Positions 1 through 9,154 of a stretch of 64,000 nucleotides of DNA are shown one piece after another. Under the pieces are notes generated by a model. That model saw nothing but the letters and a program-made list of their open reading frames with translations. It was not told the origin of the DNA and did not search any database. Positions within the stretch are counted from its first letter, which is position 1, and each line of letters starts with the position of its first letter. Position numbers and translations under genes: made by a program. This DNA is from Simplicispira sedimenti (GTDB taxonomy: Bacteria; Pseudomonadota; Gammaproteobacteria; Burkholderiales; Burkholderiaceae_C), in assembly GCF_022760965.1 (NCBI RefSeq), contig NZ_JAKVIJ010000004.1, forward strand, positions 186,001-250,000, given 5' to 3'.

Positions 1-1
1 C

Positions 2-376
2 CCCGACGCCATGGCCAAATGGCTGCCGCCGCACGGTTTCACTGGGCGGGTGCTGGAGCAGGACCTGCGCGTGGGCGGCCGCTACCGCATGCAGTTCACC
101 AACCTGGGCAACGGCCAGGTGCATGCCTTCGGCGGCGAGTACCTGGAGCTGGTGCCGGGCGAGCGCATCGTGAACACCGACCGCTTCGACACCCCCGACC
201 TTCCGGGCGAGATGCGCACCACGGTCACGCTCCAGGCCGTGGCCGTGGGCACCGAGCTGCGCGTGGTGCAGGAGGGCATTCCTGCCGCCATCCCCACCGC
301 CGAGTGCTACCTGGGCTGGCAGGATTCGCTGCAACTGCTGGCGCTGCTGGTGGAGCCAGAGATTCCGGCCATGTGA
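2..376 (+). CDS. SRPBCC/AHSA1-like protein, 5' end cut by window
   Basis: The frame is open from base 2, and residues before the internal ATG at 11 (Pro-Asp-Ala) fit the family, so the real start lies before the window. The phrase MAKWLPPHGFTG, then a G-x-Y-x-M segment and a late GW-x-D-S-L segment, are typical of the SRPBCC/AHSA1 (activator of Hsp90 ATPase-like) fold. These are small helix-grip proteins that bind hydrophobic ligands or act as co-regulators, usually in the cytoplasm. About 124 residues are visible, roughly 20-30 short of a usual family member. Substrate is unknown. A short repeat begins five bases after the stop. Confidence 0.75.
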   Translation, partial: PDAMAKWLPPHGFTGRVLEQDLRVGGRYRMQFTNLGNGQVHAFGGEYLELVPGERIVNTDRFDTPDLPGEMRTTVTLQAVAVGTELRVVQEGIPAAIPTAECYLGWQDSLQLLALLVEPEIPAM

Positions 377-380
377 TGGC

Positions 381-440
381 GCTATTGTTTCAATAGCTGC
401 CAGCGCTTTACTGATGGGCGTTAGAGGCCAATTTCATTCA
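381..440 (+). repeat. Repeat family A, copy A1
   Basis: A double-hairpin repeat: an AT-rich palindrome GCTATTG-TTT-CAATAGC at 381-397, then CCAGCGC, a spacer, and CAATTTCATTCA. It lies directly after the stop of the SRPBCC gene. It aligns with ten other copies in this window (see the family A finding). Confidence 0.85.
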
Positions 441-455
441 GATCTTACACACCCG

Positions 456-1217
456 TCAGCGCGGGGCCGATGCGGGGTCGGCCACCGTGGCCGCCTGGTG
501 CGGCTTGCGCGCCACGATGTAGGGGCGCACGTCGCGGCCCTTGGTGGCGTGGCGCTCCACGGCCAGCACCTCGAAGCCATGGCGCGCAATGGTGGCCTCC
601 AGCGCCGGCCCTTGGAAGCAGTGCACGGGTGGTGCCAAGCCCAGGGCGCGCGCCAGCGGTAGCGCCACCCAAGGGATCAGCGGGTTCATCTCCGCCACGC
701 ACGGCGTTTTGGAGATAAAGAACCCGCCCGGCCGCAGCGCCTGCCACACGGCGTCCAGCCCGCCGTCCAGGTCGGGCAGCAGGTGCAGCACGTTGAAGGC
801 CAGCACCACGTCGTAGGCCTGGGGTGCTTGCTGGGCGGCGCCTGCAGCGTCCAGCACGGCAAAGTCCAGTTGCGCCACCGGGGTGGCCGCGAGCTTTTCC
901 TGGGCAATGGACACCATCTGGGAAGACACATCGGTGGCATGCAGGCGCCGCACCCGGTGGGCCAGGCGCAAGGCCGTGGTGCCGGTGCCGCAGCCGATCT
1001 CCAGCACCTGGTCTGACTCGGCCAGCAGTTCGCTGGTGCGGCGCAGGCTGGCCTCGTAACCGGCCTCGTCGGCAATGGGGCTGGCGGCGTACTTGCGCGC
1101 CATCTTGTCCCAGAAGCGAGCGCTCTGGCGCAGAGCGGCGGGGTCGGGTGGCGCGGGCGGCAACGCGTTTGTGGCCAGGGGGGTGGGCGTGGTCGTCATG
1201 GCGGGGCGTGAAAACAT
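456..1217 (-). CDS. Class I SAM-dependent methyltransferase
   Basis: A 253-residue protein with the SAM-binding motif I VLEIGCGTGTT at residues 71-81, an acidic residue closing strand 2 (HATDVSSQMV), and a motif DVVLAFNVLHLL in the expected place for motif post-II. This is the Methyltransf_11/25 type of cytoplasmic small-molecule methyltransferase; the substrate cannot be read from sequence. A second in-frame ATG at 1199 (residue 7) is an equally possible start, since neither has a clear Shine-Dalgarno. It is transcribed divergently from the LysR gene, with an inverted repeat between them, so it is a reasonable target for that regulator (inference). Confidence 0.8.
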   Translation of the reverse strand: MFSRPAMTTTPTPLATNALPPAPPDPAALRQSARFWDKMARKYAASPIADEAGYEASLRRTSELLAESDQVLEIGCGTGTTALRLAHRVRRLHATDVSSQMVSIAQEKLAATPVAQLDFAVLDAAGAAQQAPQAYDVVLAFNVLHLLPDLDGGLDAVWQALRPGGFFISKTPCVAEMNPLIPWVALPLARALGLAPPVHCFQGPALEATIARHGFEVLAVERHATKGRDVRPYIVARKPHQAATVADPASAPR

Positions 1218-1243
1218 GCAGCGATGCTATCCATACACCAATC

Positions 1244-1270
1244 AACTGCATAGGCCCATAATTTGCAGTT
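1244..1270. promoter_or_regulatory. Inverted repeat between divergent methyltransferase and LysR genes
   Basis: AACTGCA (1244-1250) and TGCAGTT (1264-1270) are perfect inverted arms separated by 13 bases. The site sits 18 bases before the LysR ATG and 27 bases before the methyltransferase ATG. LysR regulators usually bind such imperfect dyads in divergent promoters, so this is a candidate operator. No footprint is implied. Confidence 0.5.
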
Positions 1271-1287
1271 AGGTAATACGTTTTTGC

Positions 1288-2166
1288 ATGAATCACCCCG
1301 ACTGGAACCTTTTGCGCGCGTTTCTGGAGACGGCGGACACCGGCTCGCTCTCGGCCGCCGCGCGCAAGCTGGGGCAGACCCAGCCGACGCTGAGCCGCCA
1401 GGTGGCCGCGCTGGAGCAGCAACTGGGCGTGATGCTGTTCGAGCGCGTGGGCAAGCGCATGGTGCTGACGGCCACGGGCCAGGCGCTGCTGGCCCAGGCC
1501 CGCGCCATGGGCGCTGCGGCGGATGCCCTGGCGCTCATGGCCACGGGGCGCTCGCAGGCGGTGGAGGGGGTGGTGTCGGTGTCGGCCAGCGATGCGGTGG
1601 CGGCCCACATCCTGCCCCGCGCGGTGGCGCGGCTGCGCCAGCAGGCGCCGGGCATCGTGATCGAGGTGGTGACCACCAACCAGCTCAGCGACCTGCTGCG
1701 CCGCGAGGCAGACATCGCCATCCGCCATGTGGCCCCCGACCAGCCGGACCTGATCGGGCGGCTGATTCGCCACGCCACGGCGGGCTTTTACGCCAGCAGC
1801 GCCTGGGTGGCTGCACACGGGCACCCGCGCACTGCCGCCGATGCGGCGCACTGCGACTTCATCGGCGCCGACCGCGCAGGCCGCTACCAGGCCTACCTGC
1901 AGGCGCATGGCCTGCCGGTGGGGGCGGCGCAGTTCAAGGTGCTGGCCGAGAACGCCTCCACCGCCTGGGAGATGGTGCGCCAGGGCCTGGGCATTGGCAC
2001 CATGATGGACGAGATTGCGCAGCAAACGCCGGGCGTGGTGCGCGTGCTGGACGAGGTGCCTGCGGTGCGGTTTCCGGTATGGCTGGTCACGCACCGCGAG
2101 CTGCACACGGCGCGCCGCATCCGCTGCGTGTTCGATCTGCTGGCGGACGAACTGCGCAACGGCTAG
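1288..2166 (+). CDS. LysR-family transcriptional regulator
   Basis: A 292-residue protein of normal LysR length. Residues 5-62 form the winged helix-turn-helix, with the hallmark FLETADTGSLSAAARKLGQ followed by TQPTLSRQVAALEQQLG. The remainder is the periplasmic-binding-protein-like effector domain. The inducer is unknown. The gene diverges from a methyltransferase over an 88-base region with a candidate operator at 1244-1270, the usual arrangement for autoregulation plus control of the neighbour. Its stop overlaps the stop of the convergent M14 peptidase gene by 3 bases. Confidence 0.92.
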   Translation: MNHPDWNLLRAFLETADTGSLSAAARKLGQTQPTLSRQVAALEQQLGVMLFERVGKRMVLTATGQALLAQARAMGAAADALALMATGRSQAVEGVVSVSASDAVAAHILPRAVARLRQQAPGIVIEVVTTNQLSDLLRREADIAIRHVAPDQPDLIGRLIRHATAGFYASSAWVAAHGHPRTAADAAHCDFIGADRAGRYQAYLQAHGLPVGAAQFKVLAENASTAWEMVRQGLGIGTMMDEIAQQTPGVVRVLDEVPAVRFPVWLVTHRELHTARRIRCVFDLLADELRNG

Positions 2167-3140
2167 GCCGACGCCTGCGCCAGCACGAAATCGATCGCCG
2201 CGCACACCGCCGCCACCTGTGCAGCGTTGCACTGTTCGGGCGTGGCGCGGGGGCTGTCGGGATAGACCTCGGTGGTGCTGGTGTAGCGCGCGCCGGTCAC
2301 GCTGGCGCACAGGCCCAGCGTGCGCAGCGGGTAGCGGATCACGCCGCGCGCCACGGCGGGCGAGCCGATGAGCTGGCCCTGCGCGTCAGTGGGCGCGATG
2401 TGGGTGATCTTTTCCACCGCTTCGATGATGACCTGCTGGAAGGCGGGCTGGGGGTTCTCGGTGTCGTCCACCAGGTAGAAGCCGTCGGGGATGCTGCCGG
2501 GCTCGAACGGCTTGCCGTCGCGCGCGGCCAGCGCGGGGCGGAACTCGGTTTCGTCGGTGTCGGTGGTTTCGTGCAGGTCAATGTGCGCGGCAAACTGCCC
2601 GTGCAGCGGCGCCACCAGGCGCATGAGCGCCGCTGCCTCCTGCGCCGGGCTGGGCTCGCGGAACGAACGGTTGGGGTCGATGGCGTCATGGTTCCAGCGC
2701 TGGATGTGCTCGTAGCCCCAGGGGCTGACGCAGGGCACCACCAGCAGGTTGACCCGCCCGGCGTAGCGTGCGGCATGCTCACGTGCAAAGCGCAGCGCGC
2801 CGTGCACACCGCTGGTTTCGTAGCCGTGCACGCCGCCCGTCACCAGCACGGTGGGTCGGTGGTCCTGCCAGTCCTTGCTGCGCAGGGCGTGCAGGGGGTA
2901 GCGGCGGCTGCCGTACACCAGCTCGCCGTAGGGCTCACGCTGCCACTGCGCATCCAACCCCGCCAGCACGGCCAGCACATCGTCGGCATGGCTGCGCTGG
3001 CGCACCTGGCGCGCGCGCCACTGGGCGATGTCTGCAGGCCCCCAGGGCTGGCCTGGGGTACCGATGGTGGCGTGGGCAAAGGCAGAGGGCATGGCAAACA
3101 GCGCGTGGGCAGGTGGTGGTTCGCACCATTGTGCCAACAC
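2163..3140 (-). CDS. M14-family zinc metallopeptidase/deacylase
   Basis: The zinc site is visible as GGVHGYETSG (H-x-x-E), with a downstream HIDLHETTD supplying the third ligand and a late TEVYP that fits the catalytic Glu. This is the carboxypeptidase M14 / succinylglutamate desuccinylase-like fold, which removes terminal residues or acyl groups. The exact substrate is not clear. The start at 3140 gives 325 residues; an internal ATG at 3092 (MPSAFAH) is at least as likely, because the preceding 16 residues look unlike a conserved N-terminus. No signal peptide is evident, so it is probably cytoplasmic. Confidence 0.8.
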   Translation of the reverse strand: MLAQWCEPPPAHALFAMPSAFAHATIGTPGQPWGPADIAQWRARQVRQRSHADDVLAVLAGLDAQWQREPYGELVYGSRRYPLHALRSKDWQDHRPTVLVTGGVHGYETSGVHGALRFAREHAARYAGRVNLLVVPCVSPWGYEHIQRWNHDAIDPNRSFREPSPAQEAAALMRLVAPLHGQFAAHIDLHETTDTDETEFRPALAARDGKPFEPGSIPDGFYLVDDTENPQPAFQQVIIEAVEKITHIAPTDAQGQLIGSPAVARGVIRYPLRTLGLCASVTGARYTSTTEVYPDSPRATPEQCNAAQVAAVCAAIDFVLAQASA

Positions 3141-3181
3141 ATGGGTTACCCTCGGGCCCCACCTACCCTTGGAGCGCCCGC

Positions 3182-3433
3182 ATGAAAACCCTCAAAGTCA
3201 CCATCGAACTGGAAATGTCCGTCCCGGACGATTGGCAACTGGTGCAGACCTCCGAAGGCACGCCAGTCATCCGCATGGCCGACGGCGCCTTCCTGGACAT
3301 GGCCGTGGAGCCCCTGTTTGCCGCCAACCCCGAGGACGTGTGGAGCAGCACCGAGGACGAGGACGAACTCAACGACATCCTCGACATGGTGGACAGCGAG
3401 GCCGTGACCTACGAGTTTGTGGCGCAGGAGTAA
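3182..3433 (+). CDS. Small acidic protein of unknown function
   Basis: An 83-residue acidic protein starting MKTLKVTIELEMSV and ending TYEFVAQE, with a Glu/Asp-rich stretch STEDEDELND near residue 56. The start ATG is 41 bases beyond the ORF-side start of the M14 gene, to which it is divergent. A sequence such as TIELE...PDDW suggests a beta-rich fold. I do not recognise a named family. Codon use is like its neighbours, and it has no membrane segment or signal peptide. Confidence 0.7.
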   Translation: MKTLKVTIELEMSVPDDWQLVQTSEGTPVIRMADGAFLDMAVEPLFAANPEDVWSSTEDEDELNDILDMVDSEAVTYEFVAQE

Positions 3434-3444
3434 GGCCTGGCCGC

Positions 3445-4011
3445 TCAGTCTTCCTGCGCCTCGGCCGTGCCGAGGTAGCCGCGCACCAGCTCGAAAAAAC
3501 TGTCGTAGAAGGCCTCGCTGGCAATGGTTTCGCTGCCCACCTTGACCAGCGCCTCGCTGCCCGCCGTCAGCGGCACCGACACCGAGCCGATGCCGCCCAC
3601 GCCCAGGCTGGCGGAGTTGCTGACTTTCTTGACCGTGTAGCGGTCTTGTACCGCCGTGACAAAGCCGGTGCTGAGCACGCCTTGCGGCGCATCGGGCACG
3701 CAGACCACGCGGATGTAGATTTGCAGGTGCGATTCGGCGTCGGGCTGGAAGTTCTTGCGCCCCTCCACCTGCTCGGCCGATGCCGCCTGGATCAGGTAGC
3801 CCTGGCTGAGCAAGGCGCGGCGCGCAGCCTCGCAGGTGTGCGCGGGGGCGGCATCGAACAGGCGCGCATAGGTGGCCACCGAGGCGAAGTTCTCCTGCGG
3901 CCCATGGTGCGGCAGAGGTGGTGCGGCGCACCCCGCCAGCACCAGCGCGGCGCAGAGCAGTGCCCCTGCGGCCGAAACCCTCCAACGGTCTTTTTTTGCT
4001 TCATTGTTCAT
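3445..4011 (-). CDS. Lipoprotein, DUF2242-like
   Basis: A 188-residue protein with a lipoprotein signal: basic start MNNEAKKDRWR, hydrophobic run, then lipobox LVLAGC with Cys at about residue 27. The mature part, including TYARLFDAAPAHTCEAARRALLSQGY and a C-terminal FYDSFFELVRGYL, resembles the DUF2242 lipoproteins of Betaproteobacteria, whose function is unknown. It should be anchored in the outer or inner membrane facing the periplasm. Oddly, the start codon lies in the AT-rich arm of a family A repeat (4007-4060), so the repeat supplies the 5' untranslated leader. It lies 19 bases downstream of the SRAP gene on the same strand. Confidence 0.8.
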   Translation of the reverse strand: MNNEAKKDRWRVSAAGALLCAALVLAGCAAPPLPHHGPQENFASVATYARLFDAAPAHTCEAARRALLSQGYLIQAASAEQVEGRKNFQPDAESHLQIYIRVVCVPDAPQGVLSTGFVTAVQDRYTVKKVSNSASLGVGGIGSVSVPLTAGSEALVKVGSETIASEAFYDSFFELVRGYLGTAEAQED

Positions 4012-4060
4012 AGCTGTCAGCGCTTTTCCATCAAGCGTTTGGGCCACTTTTTGCTGAAAA
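4007..4060 (+). repeat. Repeat family A, copy A2
   Basis: Plus-strand phrase CATAGCTGTCAGCGC, then TCAAGCG, then GGCCACTTTT. It carries the start codon of the DUF2242-like gene (4009-4011) and the last codons and stop of the SRAP gene (4031 onward), so two minus-strand genes meet inside the repeat. Confidence 0.8.
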
Positions 4061-4777
4061 GTTCTGCGCTGGTCGCACCCGCTCTTTCTGCACCGGGTTG
4101 GCCGTGAGCCAGTTGGCGGGATAGCTGCGCAAAAACTCGCGGGCCTTTTCCGGGTGGGCGCCAAGCCAGGCGTCGTAGGCGCCTTCGCTCAGCACCGCAG
4201 GCATGCGCTTTTCGCTGCCGTCATGGCCATAGCGGTGCATCAGCGCGTGGTTGTTGGCGTTCACCGTCAGCAGGGTGTAGCTGGTGATGGTCTCGCCCTC
4301 GGCCCCCGTCCAGCACTCCCACAGGCCCGCCACGCCCATCGGCTGGCCGTCCACCCGCGCGATGCGCGTGGGCACGGGCTTGCCGCTGCGCAGGTCATCC
4401 ACGAAGAAGGCCATCATGGGCACGATGCAGCGCCGCGCGCCCAGCCAGGCCTCGCGGAAGTTGTTGGAGGTGGTGACGGTTTCCGCCCGCGCGTTGACCA
4501 GCTTGGTCGAGCGCAGCTTGGCATCGGACGCCGACTTGACCCACTGCGGTACCAGGCCGAACTGGCCTGCCGCCAGCTCGCGCACGGGTTTCTCGCGCTC
4601 CGTGGGCGGCTCCTGGGGTTCCTGCACTGGCGCCTGCTCCGGCGCTGGCGCCTTGCGGATGAAAACGCCGGGCCGGCGCGGCACCAGGCTGCGCCCCAGG
4701 GGCGTGTCGGGCGGCGCCACGTGGAAGGCTTCAGGGTACAGCGTGTCGGGGTGCACGCTCTCGTAATGGGTGGTCAT
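4031..4777 (-). CDS. SRAP-domain (SOS response-associated peptidase-like) protein lacking catalytic Cys2
   Basis: A 248-residue protein with the SRAP/YedK/HMCES signature: FGLVPQWV, NARAETV, RRCIVPMMAFF, SGKPVPTRIARVDGQPMGVAGLW and EKRMPAVL. Active SRAP proteins begin Met-Cys and use Cys2 to bond covalently to abasic sites in single-stranded DNA. Here the N-terminus reads MTTHYESV where related proteins, from memory, read MCSHY, so Cys2 is Thr. The Glu expected after AFF/AIF is Val (AFFVDD). No alternative start gives Met-Cys. The C-terminal tail SAKSGPNA is encoded by repeat A2. It may be a catalytically dead paralogue with a binding role. Confidence 0.85.
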   Translation of the reverse strand: MTTHYESVHPDTLYPEAFHVAPPDTPLGRSLVPRRPGVFIRKAPAPEQAPVQEPQEPPTEREKPVRELAAGQFGLVPQWVKSASDAKLRSTKLVNARAETVTTSNNFREAWLGARRCIVPMMAFFVDDLRSGKPVPTRIARVDGQPMGVAGLWECWTGAEGETITSYTLLTVNANNHALMHRYGHDGSEKRMPAVLSEGAYDAWLGAHPEKAREFLRSYPANWLTANPVQKERVRPAQNFSAKSGPNA

Positions 4778-4828
4778 GCGCCATGCTATCTGAAGGCGCA
4801 CGGCGCCCGGACCGATGGCCGCTGCACA

Positions 4829-5722
4829 ATGCAGGCCATGCGTTTCACCCGCCCTTTTCCCTCGCGGCGTGCCCTGCTGGGCACCCTCGGCCTGCTGGCA
4901 CTGCCAGCGCGCGCGTTTGCGGCCCCGGCGGCCACGGCTCCGGCGGCGGATGCTGAGGTCTGGCCCCGCGCACTGCCTGTGCCCGGCGGGGTGGCCCGCC
5001 TCTCGCTGGGGCCTGCGGCCACCAGGCCCGAGGCCTTTGCGGGCGATGTGCCGCTGCTGGTGGTGGGCGATGCGCGGGAGTGGACGGCCGTGGTGGGCAT
5101 TGCCCTGGCGGCCGAGCCCGGCACCGCGCACATCAAGGTACGCCTGCCGGACGGAAGCTCGCGCCCGGTGGGCTACCGCATCGCCGCCAAGCGCTACGCC
5201 GAGCAGCAGCTCAAGGTGTCGCCGCGCACCGTGGACCTGTCGCCCGAAGACCAGGCGCGCTTTGAACGCGAGCGTGCCCATCAGCAGGGGGTGATGGCCA
5301 CGTTCACCGAGCCCGATCCTGCCGTGCATGCCTCCCTGCGCATGCAGGTACCCACGCCGGGGCGGCGCTCCAGCTCGTTCGGGCTGCGGCGGGTGTTCAA
5401 CGGGCAGGCACGCAACCCACACAGCGGCATGGACATCGCTGCACCCACGGGCACGCCGGTGGTGGCGCCGCTGCCAGGCCGGGTGATCGACACGGGCGAC
5501 TATTTTTTCAACGGCAACACCGTGTGGCTGGACCACGGCGGCGGGCTGCTCACCATGGTGTGCCACCTGAGCCAGATCACCGTGCAGGTGGGCGACGTGC
5601 TGCGCACCGGAGAGCCGCTGGGCGCCGTGGGTGCCACGGGCCGCGCCACCGGGCCGCACCTGCACTGGGGCGTGATGCTCAACCGGGCCATGGTGGACCC
5701 AGCGCTGTTTCTACCGAACTGA
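4829..5722 (+). CDS. M23-family (LytM) peptidoglycan endopeptidase
   Basis: A protein of about 297 residues with a signal peptide (basic RRALLGTLGLLALPARAFA, cleavage near AFA). The C-terminal LytM/M23 domain shows the zinc motif NPHSGMDIAAP (H-x3-D) and the final HLHWG. It should act in the periplasm, cleaving peptide cross-links or activating amidases. The N-terminal half contains a beta-rich region with YRIAAKRYAEQQLKV, as in many LytM proteins. A second ATG nine bases downstream (4838) is possible. It diverges from the SRAP gene over about 50 bases. Confidence 0.9.
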   Translation: MQAMRFTRPFPSRRALLGTLGLLALPARAFAAPAATAPAADAEVWPRALPVPGGVARLSLGPAATRPEAFAGDVPLLVVGDAREWTAVVGIALAAEPGTAHIKVRLPDGSSRPVGYRIAAKRYAEQQLKVSPRTVDLSPEDQARFERERAHQQGVMATFTEPDPAVHASLRMQVPTPGRRSSSFGLRRVFNGQARNPHSGMDIAAPTGTPVVAPLPGRVIDTGDYFFNGNTVWLDHGGGLLTMVCHLSQITVQVGDVLRTGEPLGAVGATGRATGPHLHWGVMLNRAMVDPALFLPN

Positions 5723-5762
5723 CCATTTCACCCCTTCGGATTTCAGACCCGCAGCAAATTCC

Positions 5763-6236
5763 ATGAACCTGACCCTTTCCCTCTTTCCCTTCGGCTGGCA
5801 GCACTACCTGCTGGGCGGGCTGCTCATCGGCAGCGCGGTGGCGCTGCTGTTTGTCTTCACCGGCCTGATCGGCGGCATGAGCACGGTGTTTTCGTCCACC
5901 TGGTCGTTCGTGGTGCAGCGGCCGTTCTTCCAGCAGGCGCGCTTTACCGATTCACGCGGCTGGCGCCTGGTCTATGCACTGGGCCTCATTCTGGGCGCGC
6001 TGTTGTGGTGGCTGGGCTTTGCCGATGGCGCACCGCAGTCCACCAGCATTCCGGTGTGGCAACTGCTGGCGGGCGGCTTTCTGGTGGGCTACGGCGCCCG
6101 GCTGGGCAATGGCTGCACGTCGGGCCACGGCATCTGCGGGCTGGGCTCGCTGCAGTGGCCGTCGCTGCTGGCGGTGCTGACCTTCATGGGTACGGCCTTT
6201 CTGACAGCCAACATCGTGGCATGGTGGCTGGCATGA
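5763..6236 (+). CDS. YeeE/YedE-family sulfur transporter, first half
   Basis: A 157-residue membrane protein with about four to five hydrophobic segments and the conserved cysteine motif NGCTSGHGICGLGSL near residues 118-132. YeeE/YedE (TsuA-like) proteins carry thiosulfate or related reduced sulfur through the inner membrane; the cysteines are thought to relay the sulfur. Single-chain homologues are about twice as long, and here the second half is the next gene, which starts within this stop codon (ATGA overlap). Such split pairs are known as PmpA/PmpB-like proteins. Confidence 0.88.
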   Translation: MNLTLSLFPFGWQHYLLGGLLIGSAVALLFVFTGLIGGMSTVFSSTWSFVVQRPFFQQARFTDSRGWRLVYALGLILGALLWWLGFADGAPQSTSIPVWQLLAGGFLVGYGARLGNGCTSGHGICGLGSLQWPSLLAVLTFMGTAFLTANIVAWWLA

Positions 6237-6655
6237 GCGCGCAAGGCATGTCTCTATCGCGCTTTGTGGCCGTGCTGGCGGCGGGCGCCCTGTTCGGCTT
6301 CGGCCTGGCACTCTCGACCATGGTGCGGCCCGAGGTCGTGCTCGGCTTTTTGCGCTTTCAGGACTTTGGCCTGATGCTGGTGATGGGCGGCGCCGTGGTG
6401 GTGACGCTGCTGGCCTACAAGCTGGCGCCGCGCCTGCGGGCACGCCCGCTGCTGGGCGGCAGCTTTCATGCCCACCCCAGCGCCTGGAACCGTGACACCG
6501 CCGTGGGCGCAGCGCTGTTTGGCGTGGGCTGGGGGCTGTGCGGCGTGTGCCCTGGGCCCGCCATTGCGGGCCTGGGCACGGGCAACTGGACGCTGCTGTG
6601 GGCGCTGGGCGGCATTGCCCTGGGCGCGCTGGTGCAGGGGCTGCGCGCCCGCTAG
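6233..6655 (+). CDS. YeeE/YedE-family (DUF6691-like) sulfur transporter, second half
   Basis: A 140-residue membrane protein with the start ATG overlapping the preceding stop by four bases, implying translational coupling. It has hydrophobic segments around residues 9-28, 42-60, 84-100 and 110-135, and the second cysteine motif GVGWGLCGVCPGPA. Together with the upstream gene it rebuilds a full YeeE/YedE-type channel for a reduced-sulfur compound. No regulator, sulfurtransferase or persulfide dioxygenase gene is adjacent, so the substrate cannot be narrowed from context. Confidence 0.88.
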   Translation: MSAQGMSLSRFVAVLAAGALFGFGLALSTMVRPEVVLGFLRFQDFGLMLVMGGAVVVTLLAYKLAPRLRARPLLGGSFHAHPSAWNRDTAVGAALFGVGWGLCGVCPGPAIAGLGTGNWTLLWALGGIALGALVQGLRAR

Positions 6656-6656
6656 G

Positions 6657-8384
<1,728 letters not shown>

Positions 8385-8609
8385 GGCAAGGTTTCCTCAG
8401 GAATGCGACGTGCCATTGTGCAAAGCACCCGCCCACCAAAATGGACAAAATGGTTGCAAAACCAACCATGGGCCGCACCCTTGCGCGGGCAGGCGATAGG
8501 GCGCACCATACGCCTTGGACGGCGCTGGCCCCATCCCCTCAGGTCAACCGCAGGGATGGCTGGCGCGTCAATGTTTGGCAGGCCCTCCGCTTGCCTGAAA
8601 GCACACCCC

Positions 8610-9134
8610 ATGAAACACATTCCCCCCTATGCACGCTGGCTGGCCCTGGGCTCGCTGGCGCTGCTGGCTTCGGGCTGCGTCAGCACCGGCGAGCCCTATT
8701 ACAGCGACGGTCCGGGCTACCCGACCCGTCCCTACCCGTACCCGTCAGACCCGGTCATCATCCACAGCCCCGGCGTGCAGCCCGTGTACCCGGCCTACCC
8801 CGCCCCCGACTGGCGCCAATCCGAACGTGAACGCGAGCGCTGGGAACGCGAGCGCCGCGATCGTGAACGCTGGGAACGCGAACAGCGCGACCGCGACCGC
8901 TGGGCCCGCGACCGTGAACGCGAACAGCGCGAACGCGAGCGCGAAGCCCGCGAACGCGAACGGCATGACCGCGAGGCACGGGATCGCGACCGTGAACGCC
9001 GTGAGCGCGAAGCCCGAGAACGCGACCGGCGCGACCGCGAGCGCCCCGTGCGGCCCAACCCAGGGCGCTGCGACTACGACCGCTACAACCCCAAGACCGG
9101 CCAGTGCCTGCCCAGTTCCGAGAGCATGCCCTGA
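8610..9134 (+). CDS. Lipoprotein with long Arg/Glu/Asp-rich helix
   Basis: A 174-residue lipoprotein: signal ending LALLASGC with Cys at residue 23, a Tyr/Pro-rich segment (residues 28-68), then about 80 residues built almost only of Arg, Glu and Asp with occasional Trp, and a C-terminal segment RCDYDRYNPKTGQCLPS with two cysteines that could form a disulfide. The alternating charged run resembles a single-alpha-helix or coiled-coil rod. It would be anchored in the outer membrane with the rod reaching into the periplasm. I do not recognise a named family. It precedes the DUF4124 gene by 20 bases and is probably cotranscribed. Confidence 0.8.
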   Translation: MKHIPPYARWLALGSLALLASGCVSTGEPYYSDGPGYPTRPYPYPSDPVIIHSPGVQPVYPAYPAPDWRQSERERERWERERRDRERWEREQRDRDRWARDREREQREREREARERERHDREARDRDRERREREARERDRRDRERPVRPNPGRCDYDRYNPKTGQCLPSSESMP

Positions 9135-9154
9135 CAGCGCATCCACGCACCACC

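Noticed and set aside
445..2310. 621-codon open frame on the minus strand
   Set aside because: Shadow of the methyltransferase and LysR genes; low-complexity Arg/Ala/His composition from GC-rich antisense, no motif.
8820..9050. Possible tandem-repeat array or CRISPR-like pattern
   Set aside because: The periodic pattern is codon-based (Arg/Glu/Asp) in one long frame; no constant repeats with unique spacers.
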